A stretch of 64,000 nucleotides of DNA from Oceanobacillus iheyensis HTE831 (GTDB taxonomy: Bacteria; Bacillota; Bacilli; Bacillales; Amphibacillaceae): positions 3,388,501 to 3,452,500 of the forward strand of contig NC_004193.1 in NCBI RefSeq assembly GCF_000011245.1. The letters run 5' to 3'. Of this stretch, positions 47,888-57,237 are shown piece by piece (position 1 is the first letter of the stretch; each line of letters starts with the position of its first letter). The notes beneath the pieces were generated by a model. The model had not been told where the DNA came from, did no database searches, and saw only the letters and a program-made list of their open reading frames with translations. A program made the position numbers and the translations under genes.

Positions 47888-48175
47888 CTAATTAAAATCT
47901 CTTTGTATATAGCCTTGTTTCTTGGCATAGTTATTAATGGTTTTAATTAATTTATGCTTAGATATGGAGAATGATTGATGAATTTCTCTTTTATTATCAA
48001 TCTGATATTCCTCAAAAACGATAAAGTTTAACTCATCCATTTTCTTTACTACGAATTGATTACATTCATACTCGCCACACCTGATGTTGTATGAATAAAT
48101 AAAACTAATAATGCCGTCATAGTATTCTTGATCAGAAATCTCTATTTCTAGAAAGGACTTTAATATTTCTTGCAT
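47888..48175 (-). CDS. Hypothetical protein
   Basis: A 95-residue soluble protein with three Cys/Met-poor helices and the pair CGEYEC in the middle. The GGGGAG site 10 bases upstream supports translation. No family recognised. Confidence 0.5.
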   Translation of the reverse strand: MQEILKSFLEIEISDQEYYDGIISFIYSYNIRCGEYECNQFVVKKMDELNFIVFEEYQIDNKREIHQSFSISKHKLIKTINNYAKKQGYIQRDFN

Positions 48176-48317
48176 GAGTCAACACTCCCCTGGCAGTTAA
48201 TTCCCCCTATTACGTTGGTACGTATTCCATTGGCTCCGTTCAATGAACGTAACCATTTTCCTTATAATAATCAATTGCCTCATCGCTTGGCCGGTAAAGA
48301 TTCTCCACGCATAATTA

Positions 48318-48830
48318 TTACATCAGCCTCATCGTTGTGATACATGTCGGGTCGTTTTCAAATGTCGAAATTGTCGATGTTGCTTGCTTATTATCATATG
48401 TAATCGTTGCGTTGAATTCTTGATCTCTTGGCAACCATAAATCCACAAACCCATTATCAAACGACTCTACGGTATCATCAAAAACCACATTGCCATCCAT
48501 ATCTTCAATGTAAATATCAAATGGCTTTTTCACTAATTCACCTTGGCAGCCTGTCAAACTATGAAACGTGCATGGATGCGTCTCGTTGACGTACGGAGCA
48601 ATGGAAACAAAAAACTCGTCCTCCGGCATAGGGTAAATATCCACCTTATCCTCATCTTCCACCGTAAGTTGGGTTGCATTAACAGAAGCAGATGAAGCAG
48701 TTAATTGATCCGTGCTATAATCCTGAATCATCGATTTAATATCTTCCTTGGATTGTTCCGTATCATTGGTACAGCCAACTAAAACAAACAAAAAAGCAAT
48801 AATATTGAATAAAACTGATTTGATTTTCAT
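48318..48830 (-). CDS. CueP-like copper-binding lipoprotein
   Basis: A 170-residue exported protein with a lipoprotein signal ending LVGC (about 16-19). The conserved CueP stretch THPCTFHSLTGCQGEL near 95-110 and the C-terminal PTCITTMRLM contain the Cys residues used for copper binding in Salmonella CueP; that protein is periplasmic and here it would be membrane-anchored. ATG 48830 follows GAGGAGG. It begins 206 bp before the repeat array. Confidence 0.82.
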   Translation of the reverse strand: MKIKSVLFNIIAFLFVLVGCTNDTEQSKEDIKSMIQDYSTDQLTASSASVNATQLTVEDEDKVDIYPMPEDEFFVSIAPYVNETHPCTFHSLTGCQGELVKKPFDIYIEDMDGNVVFDDTVESFDNGFVDLWLPRDQEFNATITYDNKQATSTISTFENDPTCITTMRLM

Positions 48831-49035
48831 CAATAGTCCTCCTCGTTATATCTACTATTAATATAACATTTATATTGACGGAGGATTGTGACGAATTATT
48901 ATCGTTTATGAACTTGGACGAACGGTGGGTGGTGTGAGCTTTTTGAACTGCCGAATATTATAATGAATAAGTTTTTTATGAACTGTAGCGGGTAGATGAA
49001 TATAAACTGATATTTATTAGAATTAGAGAGCTGTT

Positions 49036-49240
49036 CTATTGACCACTTTTTTCGGTTTCTGGAGTTTATTTGGGTTAGAGAGCCGCTCTATTGACTACTT
49101 TTTTCGATTTCTGAAGTTTATTTGGTTTAGAGAGCTGCTCTATTAACCACTTTTTTCGGTTTCTGGAGTTTATTTGGGTTATAGAGCTGTTCTATTGACT
49201 ACTTTTTTCGATTTCTCAAGTTTATTTGGGTTAGAGAGCA
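49036..49240 (+). repeat. Array 3: four tandem 52-bp hairpin repeats
   Basis: Units start at 49036, 49088, 49140 and 49192, exactly 52 bp apart. Typical: CTATTGACCACTTTTTTCGG ... GAGTTTATTTGGGTTAGAGAGC. The right arm is partly degenerate (TTAGAGAG for TAATAGAG). It occupies the 430-bp gap between cueP and a 58-residue gene. Confidence 0.88.
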
Positions 49241-49263
49241 TATTATAAGCGGAGGCTGACTTA

Positions 49264-49440
49264 ATGTTTTATTTAAAAATAATTAGCGCGTTTATTGTTG
49301 GTACTATTATCACTTTGATATATCAATACTTTATAACCGAAATAAACATACCGATAATTTTTATTACTTGGATTATCGGTTTAACAGTATTATTGATTCA
49401 TTATGCTTTCATTGGGAGAAAGAAAAAAAGCTCTGGTTAG
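49264..49440 (+). CDS. Small two-helix membrane protein
   Basis: A 58-residue frame with two membrane helices (about 4-21 and 28-48), a short loop and a basic tail RKKKSSG. GGAGG lies 8 bases before ATG, and the frame begins directly after repeat array 3. Typical of small hydrophobic Bacillus proteins; family not recognised. Confidence 0.6.
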   Translation: MFYLKIISAFIVGTIITLIYQYFITEINIPIIFITWIIGLTVLLIHYAFIGRKKKSSG

Positions 49441-49622
49441 AGGTAACTTTTTTAAAGAGTGAATGATCACGGATGCCAACTTCGCAATAACGGTTAAAGC
49501 CTAATTCATAATTGTTTGGAGTATGGAGTACAACAACAAACTAGGCTTTTATATAACATCATCGAAATACTAGAGACAATTAGACGGAAGGAAAAATTAA
49601 TCGTATTCCATTTCTAATTTTG

Positions 49623-49772
49623 TTAATCTTGTTGTTCTTGTTGTTCTTGCTGTTCAGACGGCTCTTCTGTTGGATCTGGCTCCTGTTCATCTTGACCAGT
49701 TGTACATCCAAACAATAGGCTAGTTGAAAAAATTGCTGTGAAAACAGTTGCGTAGAATTTTTTCTTGTTCAT
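49623..49772 (-). CDS. Small lipoprotein with EQQ repeats
   Basis: A 49-residue frame: signal peptide with lipobox LFGC (about 22-25), then an acidic, Pro/Gln-rich tail ending EQQEQQEQQD. A GAGGTGAG site lies 5 bases before ATG 49772. The mature part is only 25 residues, built of short repeats. Function unknown; such short lipoproteins are common in Bacillaceae. Confidence 0.68.
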   Translation of the reverse strand: MNKKKFYATVFTAIFSTSLLFGCTTGQDEQEPDPTEEPSEQQEQQEQQD

Positions 49773-49926
49773 TTAACTCACCTCACTTAGATTAATTACA
49801 CCTTATTTCTCCCCAATATCATTCTACTTATTCAATTTTTGTGGGGCGCCCTGGTTGATGTGTAGTTTTAATATTCAAATTTTTTATGTATACTATTTGT
49901 ATATAAACAAAGAAAGGATGTGGGAT

Positions 49927-50835
49927 ATGATATATAAACACCGGCAACAACCTTCTGAACTGCCTCTCCTAAGGTGCCTTCACACCCGCATGAATTTATC
50001 CGCAGAAGATAAAAAGTACTATTTTAATTTAGAAAAAGGGTTCGAAGGTGAACTTCGATTTGATCTGTTTGCTAAAGAACTAACGTGCGAATGCCTTATC
50101 CTCCATGATTTGCTACTTACTTCAAACAATACCACCTTTCAAATCGATTCATTGATGATCACCGCAGAAACCATTTTTATTTATGAAGTTAAAAATTTCT
50201 CAGGGGATTATTATTATGAATCAGAGAAATTTTTCAACATGCGCGGCACAGAAATCCTTAACCCGCTGCATCAGGTAAGTCGAACGGCATCTCTATTACG
50301 TTCATTACTTTTCAAACAAGGATTTAACCTCCCCGTGGATTGCAAGGTAATCTTTATTAACGAGCATTTCACCCTCTATCAAGCTCCAGTGAATGACACC
50401 CTGATTCATCCCACTCAACTTAAAACGTATTTCCACAAACTGAATACACTCCCTTTTCTGTTAACAAAAAGACACCATCTCTTAGCAGAAAAATTACTAG
50501 AGCTTCAACTTGATGCTTCGCCAGTCAAACCAAAACTTCCTTCATACCAATACGATCAACTAGAAAAAGGAATTTCCTGTGCAAAATGTCATTCGTTTTC
50601 TGTTTTTGTGGACGGGAGAAAATGCGTTTGTAATAATTGCACACATGAAGAAATTGTAGAGAGCGCTGTAGTGCGCGCAGCTAAGGAGTTTAAGCTACTT
50701 TTCCCAAAGGAGAAGATGAGTACTGGAATTGTTCACGATTGGTGCAGCATCGTTAGATCGAAAAAGCGGATTAAGTATATTCTGGATAAGAATTTTAATG
50801 CAGCTGGAAAGAATCGCTGGCTTTATTATGAATGA
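49927..50835 (+). CDS. NERD-domain protein with C-terminal zinc ribbon
   Basis: A 302-residue protein. The NERD nuclease-related domain spans about 35-150: GFEGELRFDLF, then QIDSLMITAETIFIYEVKNFSG, with the E-x-K and D residues expected of the restriction-endonuclease-like core. Near 216-240 two Cys pairs (CAKC and CVCNNC) form a zinc ribbon. ATG 49927 follows AAAGGATGTGG; the longer frame to 49855 has no site. The gene stands alone. Confidence 0.83.
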   Translation: MIYKHRQQPSELPLLRCLHTRMNLSAEDKKYYFNLEKGFEGELRFDLFAKELTCECLILHDLLLTSNNTTFQIDSLMITAETIFIYEVKNFSGDYYYESEKFFNMRGTEILNPLHQVSRTASLLRSLLFKQGFNLPVDCKVIFINEHFTLYQAPVNDTLIHPTQLKTYFHKLNTLPFLLTKRHHLLAEKLLELQLDASPVKPKLPSYQYDQLEKGISCAKCHSFSVFVDGRKCVCNNCTHEEIVESAVVRAAKEFKLLFPKEKMSTGIVHDWCSIVRSKKRIKYILDKNFNAAGKNRWLYYE

Positions 50836-51000
50836 GGACATTAATATTTGATCGGGGTGGCTATAATTGGGGGATTAGCCTCCTTTTGACGTCCATGGGC
50901 CATGCCTTAGATTCGGTCGATTTGGGAATGAACAGGGAGATGGAGAAGAAGACCAGTCATAATAACAATGAATTAGGGTCGGGTAGAGGTAAGAGCCTTT

Positions 51001-51250
51001 CTATTGACTACTTTTTTCGGTTTCTACAGTTTATTTGGTTTAGAGAGCTGCTCTATTGACTACTTTTTCCGATTTCTCATGTTTATTTGGTTTAGAGAGC
51101 CGCCCTATTGACCACTTCTTTCGATTTCTCATGTTTATTTGGTTTAGAGAGCCGCCCTATTGACTACTTTTTCCGGTTTCTACAGTTTATTTGGTTTAGA
51201 GAGCCGCCCTATTGACCACTTCTTTCGATTTCTCATATTTATTTGGTTTA
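51001..51250 (+). repeat. Array 4: five tandem 52-bp hairpin repeats
   Basis: Units start at 51001, 51053, 51105, 51157 and 51209, exactly 52 bp apart: CTATTGACTACTTTTTCCG ... CATGTTTATTTGGTTTAGAGAGC. Alternating variants (TACAG versus CATG in the centre) suggest duplication of two-unit blocks. It fills the convergent gap between the NERD gene and the first penicillin-acylase gene. Confidence 0.88.
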
Positions 51251-51301
51251 GAAAGAAATAACCACCTTAGCTGATAGCTAAAAAAGTGGTCATTTCTTTC
51301 T
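51250..51301. terminator. Long hairpin after the first penicillin-acylase gene
   Basis: AGAAAGAAATAACCAC pairs with GTGGTCATTTCTTTCT (one mismatch) around an inner TTAGC-TGATA-GCTAA stem, a total of about 20 paired bases. It lies 82 bp beyond the stop at 51384 and directly adjoins array 4. There is no T run, so termination is not certain. Confidence 0.5.
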
Positions 51302-51383
51302 TCATTTACTGAGTTTCCGTTGTTATGTCTATACTGTTCATCAGTTGTTAAGTTTGTATCTCATTGTTGTTAAACCAACTATT

Positions 51384-54101
51384 CTACTCCCACTTCTGCA
51401 TGTAATTTTCCGTTTGATGTAGGAGTGCATGATAAGCTAATTCAGTTATATCACCAGCATCATAGTGGTGTTCGAGTAAGTCTACAAACCCTTGCATGTG
51501 CTTGAGAATTTTTTCAGCGTTTCCTTGTTTCTCAAACTGTTTGACAGCTTTCAAGTGAATTTCTAATGAACGAGCAGCATCTTCATCCGCGAATTCTTCT
51601 TCTGTTTCAAAATGTTTAACTAGTAGTTCTAAGCTTGTTACATTATTTTCTAAGTCCGGCATTAGTATAATTCGCTGATCGGTGGCTTCTTCTATCTTAT
51701 CGCGGCTATATAGTAATGGAAAAGCGCCATCGTTTGCCCAAGTATCAAATAAATTATCATAGTGTTTGCTATTTGGGTCTCCAGATTGTCCAGGGCTGTT
51801 CATGGCAATTGAATTATCCCATTCGCCGACATCGACTACTACTCTAAATGTAGCACCGTGTGTTTGTTTGAAATTCGAATTATATCTTGATGCGCCAACC
51901 GTATCTCCACTTCCGCCACGTGGAAGGGGACCAATATTCATATCTGCTGCTTGTTCCTCACCAACTAACTTGGCTAATGGATGATTTAAATACGCATGTT
52001 TTAACTCTCCCCATTGCCACTCATTCATGTTTGACCCTAGTAACTCCTCGACTTGTTCAATCGCAGTATTTAATGAAGAAAGCAAAATCTCATCACGTAT
52101 TTCTACTGGGTTATCACCGAAGCGTTCGTCTGGATTTTCTAACAAATCTAAGATGACAAGCGGATCACCAGAGCCAATATAATCTGCAGCTTCCTCCGAC
52201 ATAATCTCTGCCAATACAGCGTCACCTAAATGATATTGGTACCACACTTCAAACAAGGCACCGGCTGATGTTTCCACAGACAGTTCACCATCCCAAGATC
52301 GCAATAATTCCAATGCTTCAACCACCTGTTCATCGGAGGAATTAAATTCGATGTCATTCAGTAAATGGATAAGACGTTTTGCTGGAATGGATGTATAGTC
52401 AGTTTGTAATTGTAGTGAATCCTCGATTCCCATTTTTTCATTGCTTTCCATGACTTCTTTTATCCGTTGAAAGCGAAATGGTGCTGTCCACTCGAATCCA
52501 AGTTTATATTTTTCATAGTCATAATCGTTGGGTAAATTCATTTGATTCGCTGTTCCGATCCAACCCCTGTCTGGATTAAACTCATGAGGCATCTTTTCTT
52601 GATTGAGAAAACCATCCCATTCATACGTTCCATCACCCGGAACTGGTAAAAGTCCATCCCAATTGTCACGAACTGGGGTTAATCCGCCTGGTTTCCAACC
52701 GATATCTCCTTCCACATCCGCATAGACTTGATTCTCGGACGGTGAACCCCATCGATTCATTGCTTCATAAAACTCGTCCCAGCTCTCGGCTCCCATATAC
52801 GACAAGCTCCCCAAATATGGTGCCATTCCTGGTTCTAACCACCCGGCTCTTACCGCATACGCACGGTTATTCTCTTCATCTTTATAAATAACTGGACCGT
52901 GTCGGGTAAACTCTAAATCGGCAACTTGTTCTTCTCCATCTTTTACCTCAATGTCTTCGGAGACAGAAGTCATCGATTCCCAGCCATCTTCATAACGATA
53001 CTCCGATGGGTTATCGGGATTGGTTTCGTACACGTAGAGGTCTTCCTGATCAATGGAAAAAATCGTTAGTCCCCACGCGCTTGTACCATTATGACCAATC
53101 GATACACCTGGCAAAACTGGTTCTCCTCCTCCAATTACGTCTAATCCCGGTGCAGATAAATGAGTAATATAACGTAAGGATGGTACATCGACCGCTCGAT
53201 GCGGATCGTCTGCCATAATTGGACGTCCTGTTTCCGACTTTTCCGGGCTTATGACCCAATTGTTACTTCCGAGTGAAGATTCCATTTCAATCTGTTCATT
53301 TAAATTTCCTGCCTCTGTTGTCAGTTGTGTCTCCACATCTTCTAGCCCTTCAGCTTCATTTTCGGCGTTATCAAAACTCACTCCACTGGTCGCTAATTGA
53401 TAGGTATCCAATATGTCTTCGGAAATCCCCTCAAGGTTTAATCCCTCTGGTACTTCTGTCTCCCAGTCAGGTTGGAGTTTTTTGCGAACGCTTTCAACAT
53501 CTTCTCCATGATCTCGCAAAGTAATCGCTCGAGCTACTTCATTCGTAATATTTCTCGTTAATCCATGACTGCGAATACGAACGACATCTTCTGGCTCCCA
53601 TTTTGATGGCTTATAATCAAGGATATCAAATTCATCCGGCAGCAAATCCGGATTCGCTTCCGTCATTTCAACATACGCGTTAATCCCTTGCGTAAAAGCA
53701 GTTACAATATCTTCCGTTTCTGGACCATATGCTTCCCATTCTTCCTCCATATCCCCTCGATATAAGAATAATCGCTTTGCCTTATCCTGTTCCACGTAAT
53801 CTGGACCAAGCACTTCCGATAGCTCACCGAGTCCATTTTTTCGCCATAAATCAATTTGCCATAAACGATCACGTGCCACATTGAATCCTTGAGCAAAGTA
53901 AACATCCGCTTGAGATGAAGCATATATATGCGGAATTCCCCAGTTATCTACAAGGATTTCAGCTGGCTTTTCTAATCCGTCTAATTCATGAATCGTTGTC
54001 GTTACACTGGAGTTCGCATTACTCGTCGTGCTGCCTATACTCGATAAAAAAGGTGTCATCAAAAGCATACAAATAAGCGCAAATATCAATATTTTCTTCA
54101 T
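51384..54101 (-). CDS. Secreted penicillin-acylase-family hydrolase (first copy)
   Basis: A 905-residue precursor. A signal peptide (about 1-25, LIFALICMLLMTPFLSSIG) indicates export. The alpha region has VDNWGIPHIYA and FAQGFNVARDRLWQIDLWR, and the beta-chain nucleophile is Ser279 in GSNNWV, where autocleavage should expose a new N-terminus; NxxGPVI-like TRHGPVIYKDEENNRAY and the NSPGQSGDPNSKHY end motif complete the family. It hydrolyses amide bonds of acylated small molecules (penicillin G, acyl-homoserine lactones); substrate unknown. ATG 54101 follows AGGAGTGAG. Confidence 0.92.
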   Translation of the reverse strand: MKKILIFALICMLLMTPFLSSIGSTTSNANSSVTTTIHELDGLEKPAEILVDNWGIPHIYASSQADVYFAQGFNVARDRLWQIDLWRKNGLGELSEVLGPDYVEQDKAKRLFLYRGDMEEEWEAYGPETEDIVTAFTQGINAYVEMTEANPDLLPDEFDILDYKPSKWEPEDVVRIRSHGLTRNITNEVARAITLRDHGEDVESVRKKLQPDWETEVPEGLNLEGISEDILDTYQLATSGVSFDNAENEAEGLEDVETQLTTEAGNLNEQIEMESSLGSNNWVISPEKSETGRPIMADDPHRAVDVPSLRYITHLSAPGLDVIGGGEPVLPGVSIGHNGTSAWGLTIFSIDQEDLYVYETNPDNPSEYRYEDGWESMTSVSEDIEVKDGEEQVADLEFTRHGPVIYKDEENNRAYAVRAGWLEPGMAPYLGSLSYMGAESWDEFYEAMNRWGSPSENQVYADVEGDIGWKPGGLTPVRDNWDGLLPVPGDGTYEWDGFLNQEKMPHEFNPDRGWIGTANQMNLPNDYDYEKYKLGFEWTAPFRFQRIKEVMESNEKMGIEDSLQLQTDYTSIPAKRLIHLLNDIEFNSSDEQVVEALELLRSWDGELSVETSAGALFEVWYQYHLGDAVLAEIMSEEAADYIGSGDPLVILDLLENPDERFGDNPVEIRDEILLSSLNTAIEQVEELLGSNMNEWQWGELKHAYLNHPLAKLVGEEQAADMNIGPLPRGGSGDTVGASRYNSNFKQTHGATFRVVVDVGEWDNSIAMNSPGQSGDPNSKHYDNLFDTWANDGAFPLLYSRDKIEEATDQRIILMPDLENNVTSLELLVKHFETEEEFADEDAARSLEIHLKAVKQFEKQGNAEKILKHMQGFVDLLEHHYDAGDITELAYHALLHQTENYMQKWE

Positions 54102-54268
54102 GGACTCACTCCTCATAAAATATGTTCCCTACGCATTCCCTGTTCTGTATTTTCTTTTTTTCACCCTTCTCTCCTAATCTTTTTCAGCACGTTCTATTAA
54201 TTTCTTGAACTCCTTTCTCTATAAGATTTGGTGAGAATTATTCCCCTTTACCCTTTACAAACGCACAG

Positions 54269-54309
54269 CTGGAAAATGAGTCGTACAGCTATCTCCTACA
54301 ATTTTCCAG
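54269..54309 (-). repeat. Inverted repeat in the long leader of the penicillin-acylase gene
   Basis: CTGGAAAAT (54269-54277) and ATTTTCCAG (54301-54309) pair perfectly across 23 bases. They lie at the start of a predicted leader of about 215 nt between the promoter and start codon at 54101. No known riboswitch motif was recognised. Confidence 0.5.
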
Positions 54310-54322
54310 TATTTTCAATTTG

Positions 54323-54351
54323 ATTATAGCAACCACTATTTACAACGTCAA
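54323..54351 (-). promoter_or_regulatory. Sigma-A promoter of the first penicillin-acylase gene
   Basis: Minus strand: TTGACG (54351-54346), 17-bp spacer, TATAAT (54328-54323). The rest of the 597-bp gap (54352-54650) shows no gene that I can support. Confidence 0.75.
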
Positions 54352-54650
54352 TAAATTTAAAAAATTCAATCTATTTTACCTATCATATTCAGTATAATAG
54401 GGCTATTGGTAGTTTTGTTAGTAGAATTTGAAGTAATAATAGGCATTGAAAAAGATATTATAGCTAATAAATTTAAGGTAGAGGAAATCAAAAAAACAGC
54501 CCTATTTACTAGAGCTGCTAATTTTTTTAGCTTCATCGTGTAGAGGATTTGTATTGTTAGCCATTAAAGCCATTATTCACTTTGTAAATGTGGTGATAAC
54601 CTATCTGTAAGCAATTTATAATAAAACAACAACTTGTAATAGAATCCCGC

Positions 54651-54683
54651 AAGAAAAGGCTGTACCTTTCAAATGGTACAGCC
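54651..54683 (-). terminator. Terminator of the second penicillin-acylase gene
   Basis: Minus strand: GGCTGTACC pairs with GGTACAGCC around ATTTGAAA and runs into TTTTCTT, 16 bp after the stop at 54699. Confidence 0.88.
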
Positions 54684-54698
54684 TCATGTTATATAAGT

Positions 54699-57101
54699 CT
54701 ACTCCCCAGGCTCTAACACCAATTCCTCACCCTCAGCTCCATCCAACCTGGTCTCGTGAAAATTTCCTTCGACCCAGTCGTTCATTTGGTCGTGATACCA
54801 ATCGCTTCGGAAATGTCCGTCCTGGCCTGGGCCGACGATATGGTAGCCCGATTGCATGTCGCTTGTGTCAATGACGAATCGCCAGGAAGCACCGTGATCG
54901 ACTTCTCCAGTTTCTTTATCATAGCTTGTTGCCATTGGCGTTACACCACTGCCGCCAACGGGGATTGCATCTTCATTGTTGAGGAAAAATGCGAGTAAAG
55001 GACTGACGCTCGATAATGGGTGGTGGAATTGCACTTGGTGGTAGTCGCCCCATTTCCAGGCGGATAGGTCTTCTCCATAGGTTTCTGTTAGTTTTTCCAT
55101 CGTGTTCTCTAGTGCGTCATGCAATACTACTTCGATGCCGCCTTTGTCTTCTATCCATTGTGATTTCTGACCGCTCGCGGCTTTGCGTAATACGTTTTCG
55201 GTTGATTGGGATTGTGTGGAGAATAATTCTCGCATCACTTGTGGTATTTCCTGTTGATAAATGGTGCTTTGAATTGCTTGCATCCAATGTTCAAAGATAA
55301 GTGGCTGTGGTGCATCCTTATCTGCGACGAAATCCCATTCCGACAGTGCATCCAATGCTTCTTTTTCTTGCTCGGTAAGTTCTGTATCTTCCAGCACTTT
55401 TTGAAAAATCGGTACGAACTCCCTTGCACGTAAGTCGGTCTGATCCATTTGTAAATCTTGCATATCTTCTGCTGTAAAATTATCACCCGATTCAAGCACT
55501 TCCGCAATCCGTTCATAGCGATATGGTTGCGCCCACACGTTACTGATATGGTACGGGTAACTGTCGGGTGCAATCTGATTGTTAGCCGTTGCGATAAATC
55601 CTTTTTCCGGGTTAATGACGGTCGGCAATTCATCATAAGGGATATAGCCTTGCCATTCACTCTCTGCTTCCCAGCCATTCAGTGGCAATAATGCATCTTG
55701 GCCGTCCTCATAAATTGGAATTTTTCCATTTGCTTTATAGGCAATGGTTCCATCGTTGGAGGCAAAAACAAAATTCTGCGCTGGTACGAGGAACTTTTCT
55801 AACCCCTGTTCAAATTCCTCCCAGCCCGTTGCTCGGTTCATTTCCATAATCGCTTCGAGCTCTGTGCTGGCATCGAGCGCCGTCCATCGTAAGGAAAGTA
55901 CGGTATCCTTTCCAGATTCAGAGGCAAACTCGGAAACAATCGGCCCGTGTCTCGTCTCGACCACTTCATAATCCACCGTTTCACCATCTTTCACTTTAAT
56001 TGGCTCTTCCATAACGGTCGCTTCTTCCCACTCGTCTTCAAAAAGGAATTCATGTGGGTTGTCCGGGTTACGTTGCTCAATATATAATTGCTGCACGTCT
56101 GGTCCCGTATTGGTCACCCCCCAAGCGATTTGCTCATTATGACCAAGGATAATGCCAGGGACACCCGCAAAAATAACCCCGCTCACATTCAGTCCATCTC
56201 CTGACTCCAAATGCATCTGTAGCCAGATCGATGGCGTTGCCAGCCCGAGATGCGGGTCGTCTGCCAATAATGGCATTCCAGACGCTGTCTTATCTCCGCT
56301 CACCACCCAGTTGTTGCTGCCATTGAATGGATGCGGAATAACCGCATGCTCAAAACTCGCCGCGATATCTATTTCCTCATCCTGAATTATTGTTGGTTTA
56401 TTTTCCGGATAGGATGGGAACAGCTCATAAGCTTTTTCTTGTTCATAATTGTCCAAAAGGTAATAGTTGAACGCTTGCTGCTGCCAATGTCCGCCGAGGT
56501 CAAATGCCATAAATTTTCCAATTGTCAATGAATCGACAGGTGTCCATTCTTCCGGCTCAAAGTCCATTAGCGTAAACTCCACAGGCAAGCTATTATTCGC
56601 TTTGGCTTCTTCCATGTAGGCATTCACCCCCGTTGAAAACCACTCCAGCACCTCGACGGATTCTTCCGAGTACACCTCATACGATTTCTCTGCGGCCCTT
56701 CTCAGCCCAAGCGTGCGAAAATATTTATCCTGATTCAGCGCGTCTTCCCCGACAACCTCACTTAATGTGCCAGAGGCTTGTCTTCGCGATAATTCCATCT
56801 GAAACATTCGACGATCCGCCTGAATATATCCCTGTGCAATATACATATCCCGGGCAGTCTCCGCTTGAATATGCGGCACTCCATCCTCATCAGTAATCAC
56901 GGTTACTTCGTTATCCAGCATTGGAAGCTCCATTGTGCCTTCTGTCTGCGGGAGTGATTTATTTATGTATCCGTTTACAAATAAAAACGCAATAAGTGCA
57001 AGCAAAAAAATAGATCCTAACCCACCCAGCAGTATCTTCTTTGTACGAATGCGTCGCTTTTTCTTTGGTTGCGACACTTGTTCTCTCTGTCTTTCCCCCA
57101 T
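54699..57101 (-). CDS. Membrane-anchored penicillin-acylase-family hydrolase (second copy)
   Basis: An 800-residue precursor with a basic N-terminus (KKKRRIRTKK) and one membrane helix (about 24-44) that probably stays as an anchor. The alpha part has DEDGVPHIQAETARDMYIAQGYIQADRRMFQMELSRR; the nucleophile is Ser262 in GSNNWV, followed by PLLADDPHLGL; VGGSGVTPMATSYD and the terminal GPGQDGHFRSDWYHDQ belong to the family. It is distinct from the 51384 copy in lacking its acidic insert before the cleavage site. ATG 57101 follows AGAGGT. Confidence 0.92.
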   Translation of the reverse strand: MGERQREQVSQPKKKRRIRTKKILLGGLGSIFLLALIAFLFVNGYINKSLPQTEGTMELPMLDNEVTVITDEDGVPHIQAETARDMYIAQGYIQADRRMFQMELSRRQASGTLSEVVGEDALNQDKYFRTLGLRRAAEKSYEVYSEESVEVLEWFSTGVNAYMEEAKANNSLPVEFTLMDFEPEEWTPVDSLTIGKFMAFDLGGHWQQQAFNYYLLDNYEQEKAYELFPSYPENKPTIIQDEEIDIAASFEHAVIPHPFNGSNNWVVSGDKTASGMPLLADDPHLGLATPSIWLQMHLESGDGLNVSGVIFAGVPGIILGHNEQIAWGVTNTGPDVQQLYIEQRNPDNPHEFLFEDEWEEATVMEEPIKVKDGETVDYEVVETRHGPIVSEFASESGKDTVLSLRWTALDASTELEAIMEMNRATGWEEFEQGLEKFLVPAQNFVFASNDGTIAYKANGKIPIYEDGQDALLPLNGWEAESEWQGYIPYDELPTVINPEKGFIATANNQIAPDSYPYHISNVWAQPYRYERIAEVLESGDNFTAEDMQDLQMDQTDLRAREFVPIFQKVLEDTELTEQEKEALDALSEWDFVADKDAPQPLIFEHWMQAIQSTIYQQEIPQVMRELFSTQSQSTENVLRKAASGQKSQWIEDKGGIEVVLHDALENTMEKLTETYGEDLSAWKWGDYHQVQFHHPLSSVSPLLAFFLNNEDAIPVGGSGVTPMATSYDKETGEVDHGASWRFVIDTSDMQSGYHIVGPGQDGHFRSDWYHDQMNDWVEGNFHETRLDGAEGEELVLEPGE

Positions 57102-57154
57102 TAGCAAGACCTCTCTTATTCACAAAATTTTTAGAAATATTTTAGTTTAAGAGA

Positions 57155-57183
57155 ATCATAGCACTTTGGGCGCAGATGGGCAA
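57155..57183 (-). promoter_or_regulatory. Probable promoter of the second penicillin-acylase gene
   Basis: Minus strand: TTGCCC (57183-57178), 17-bp spacer, TATGAT (57160-57155), about 55 bp before the start. Confidence 0.5.
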
Positions 57184-57237
57184 GACGCATGTGGGAATTT
57201 CAAGCAGTTCTAGGAATATAAGGGCACCTGGATGGTT

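Noticed and set aside
48250..48317. 22-codon frame (GTG start) right after cueP
   Set aside because: No ribosome site and no recognisable domain; possibly a gene fragment, but not supportable.
49441..49622. AAAGCCTA / TAGGCTTT inverted repeat as terminator
   Set aside because: The arms are about 45 bases apart with only partial inner pairing, so it is too weak to list as a terminator.
50832..51059. 75-residue open frame after the NERD gene
   Set aside because: It runs into repeat array 4, lacks a ribosome site and resembles no protein.
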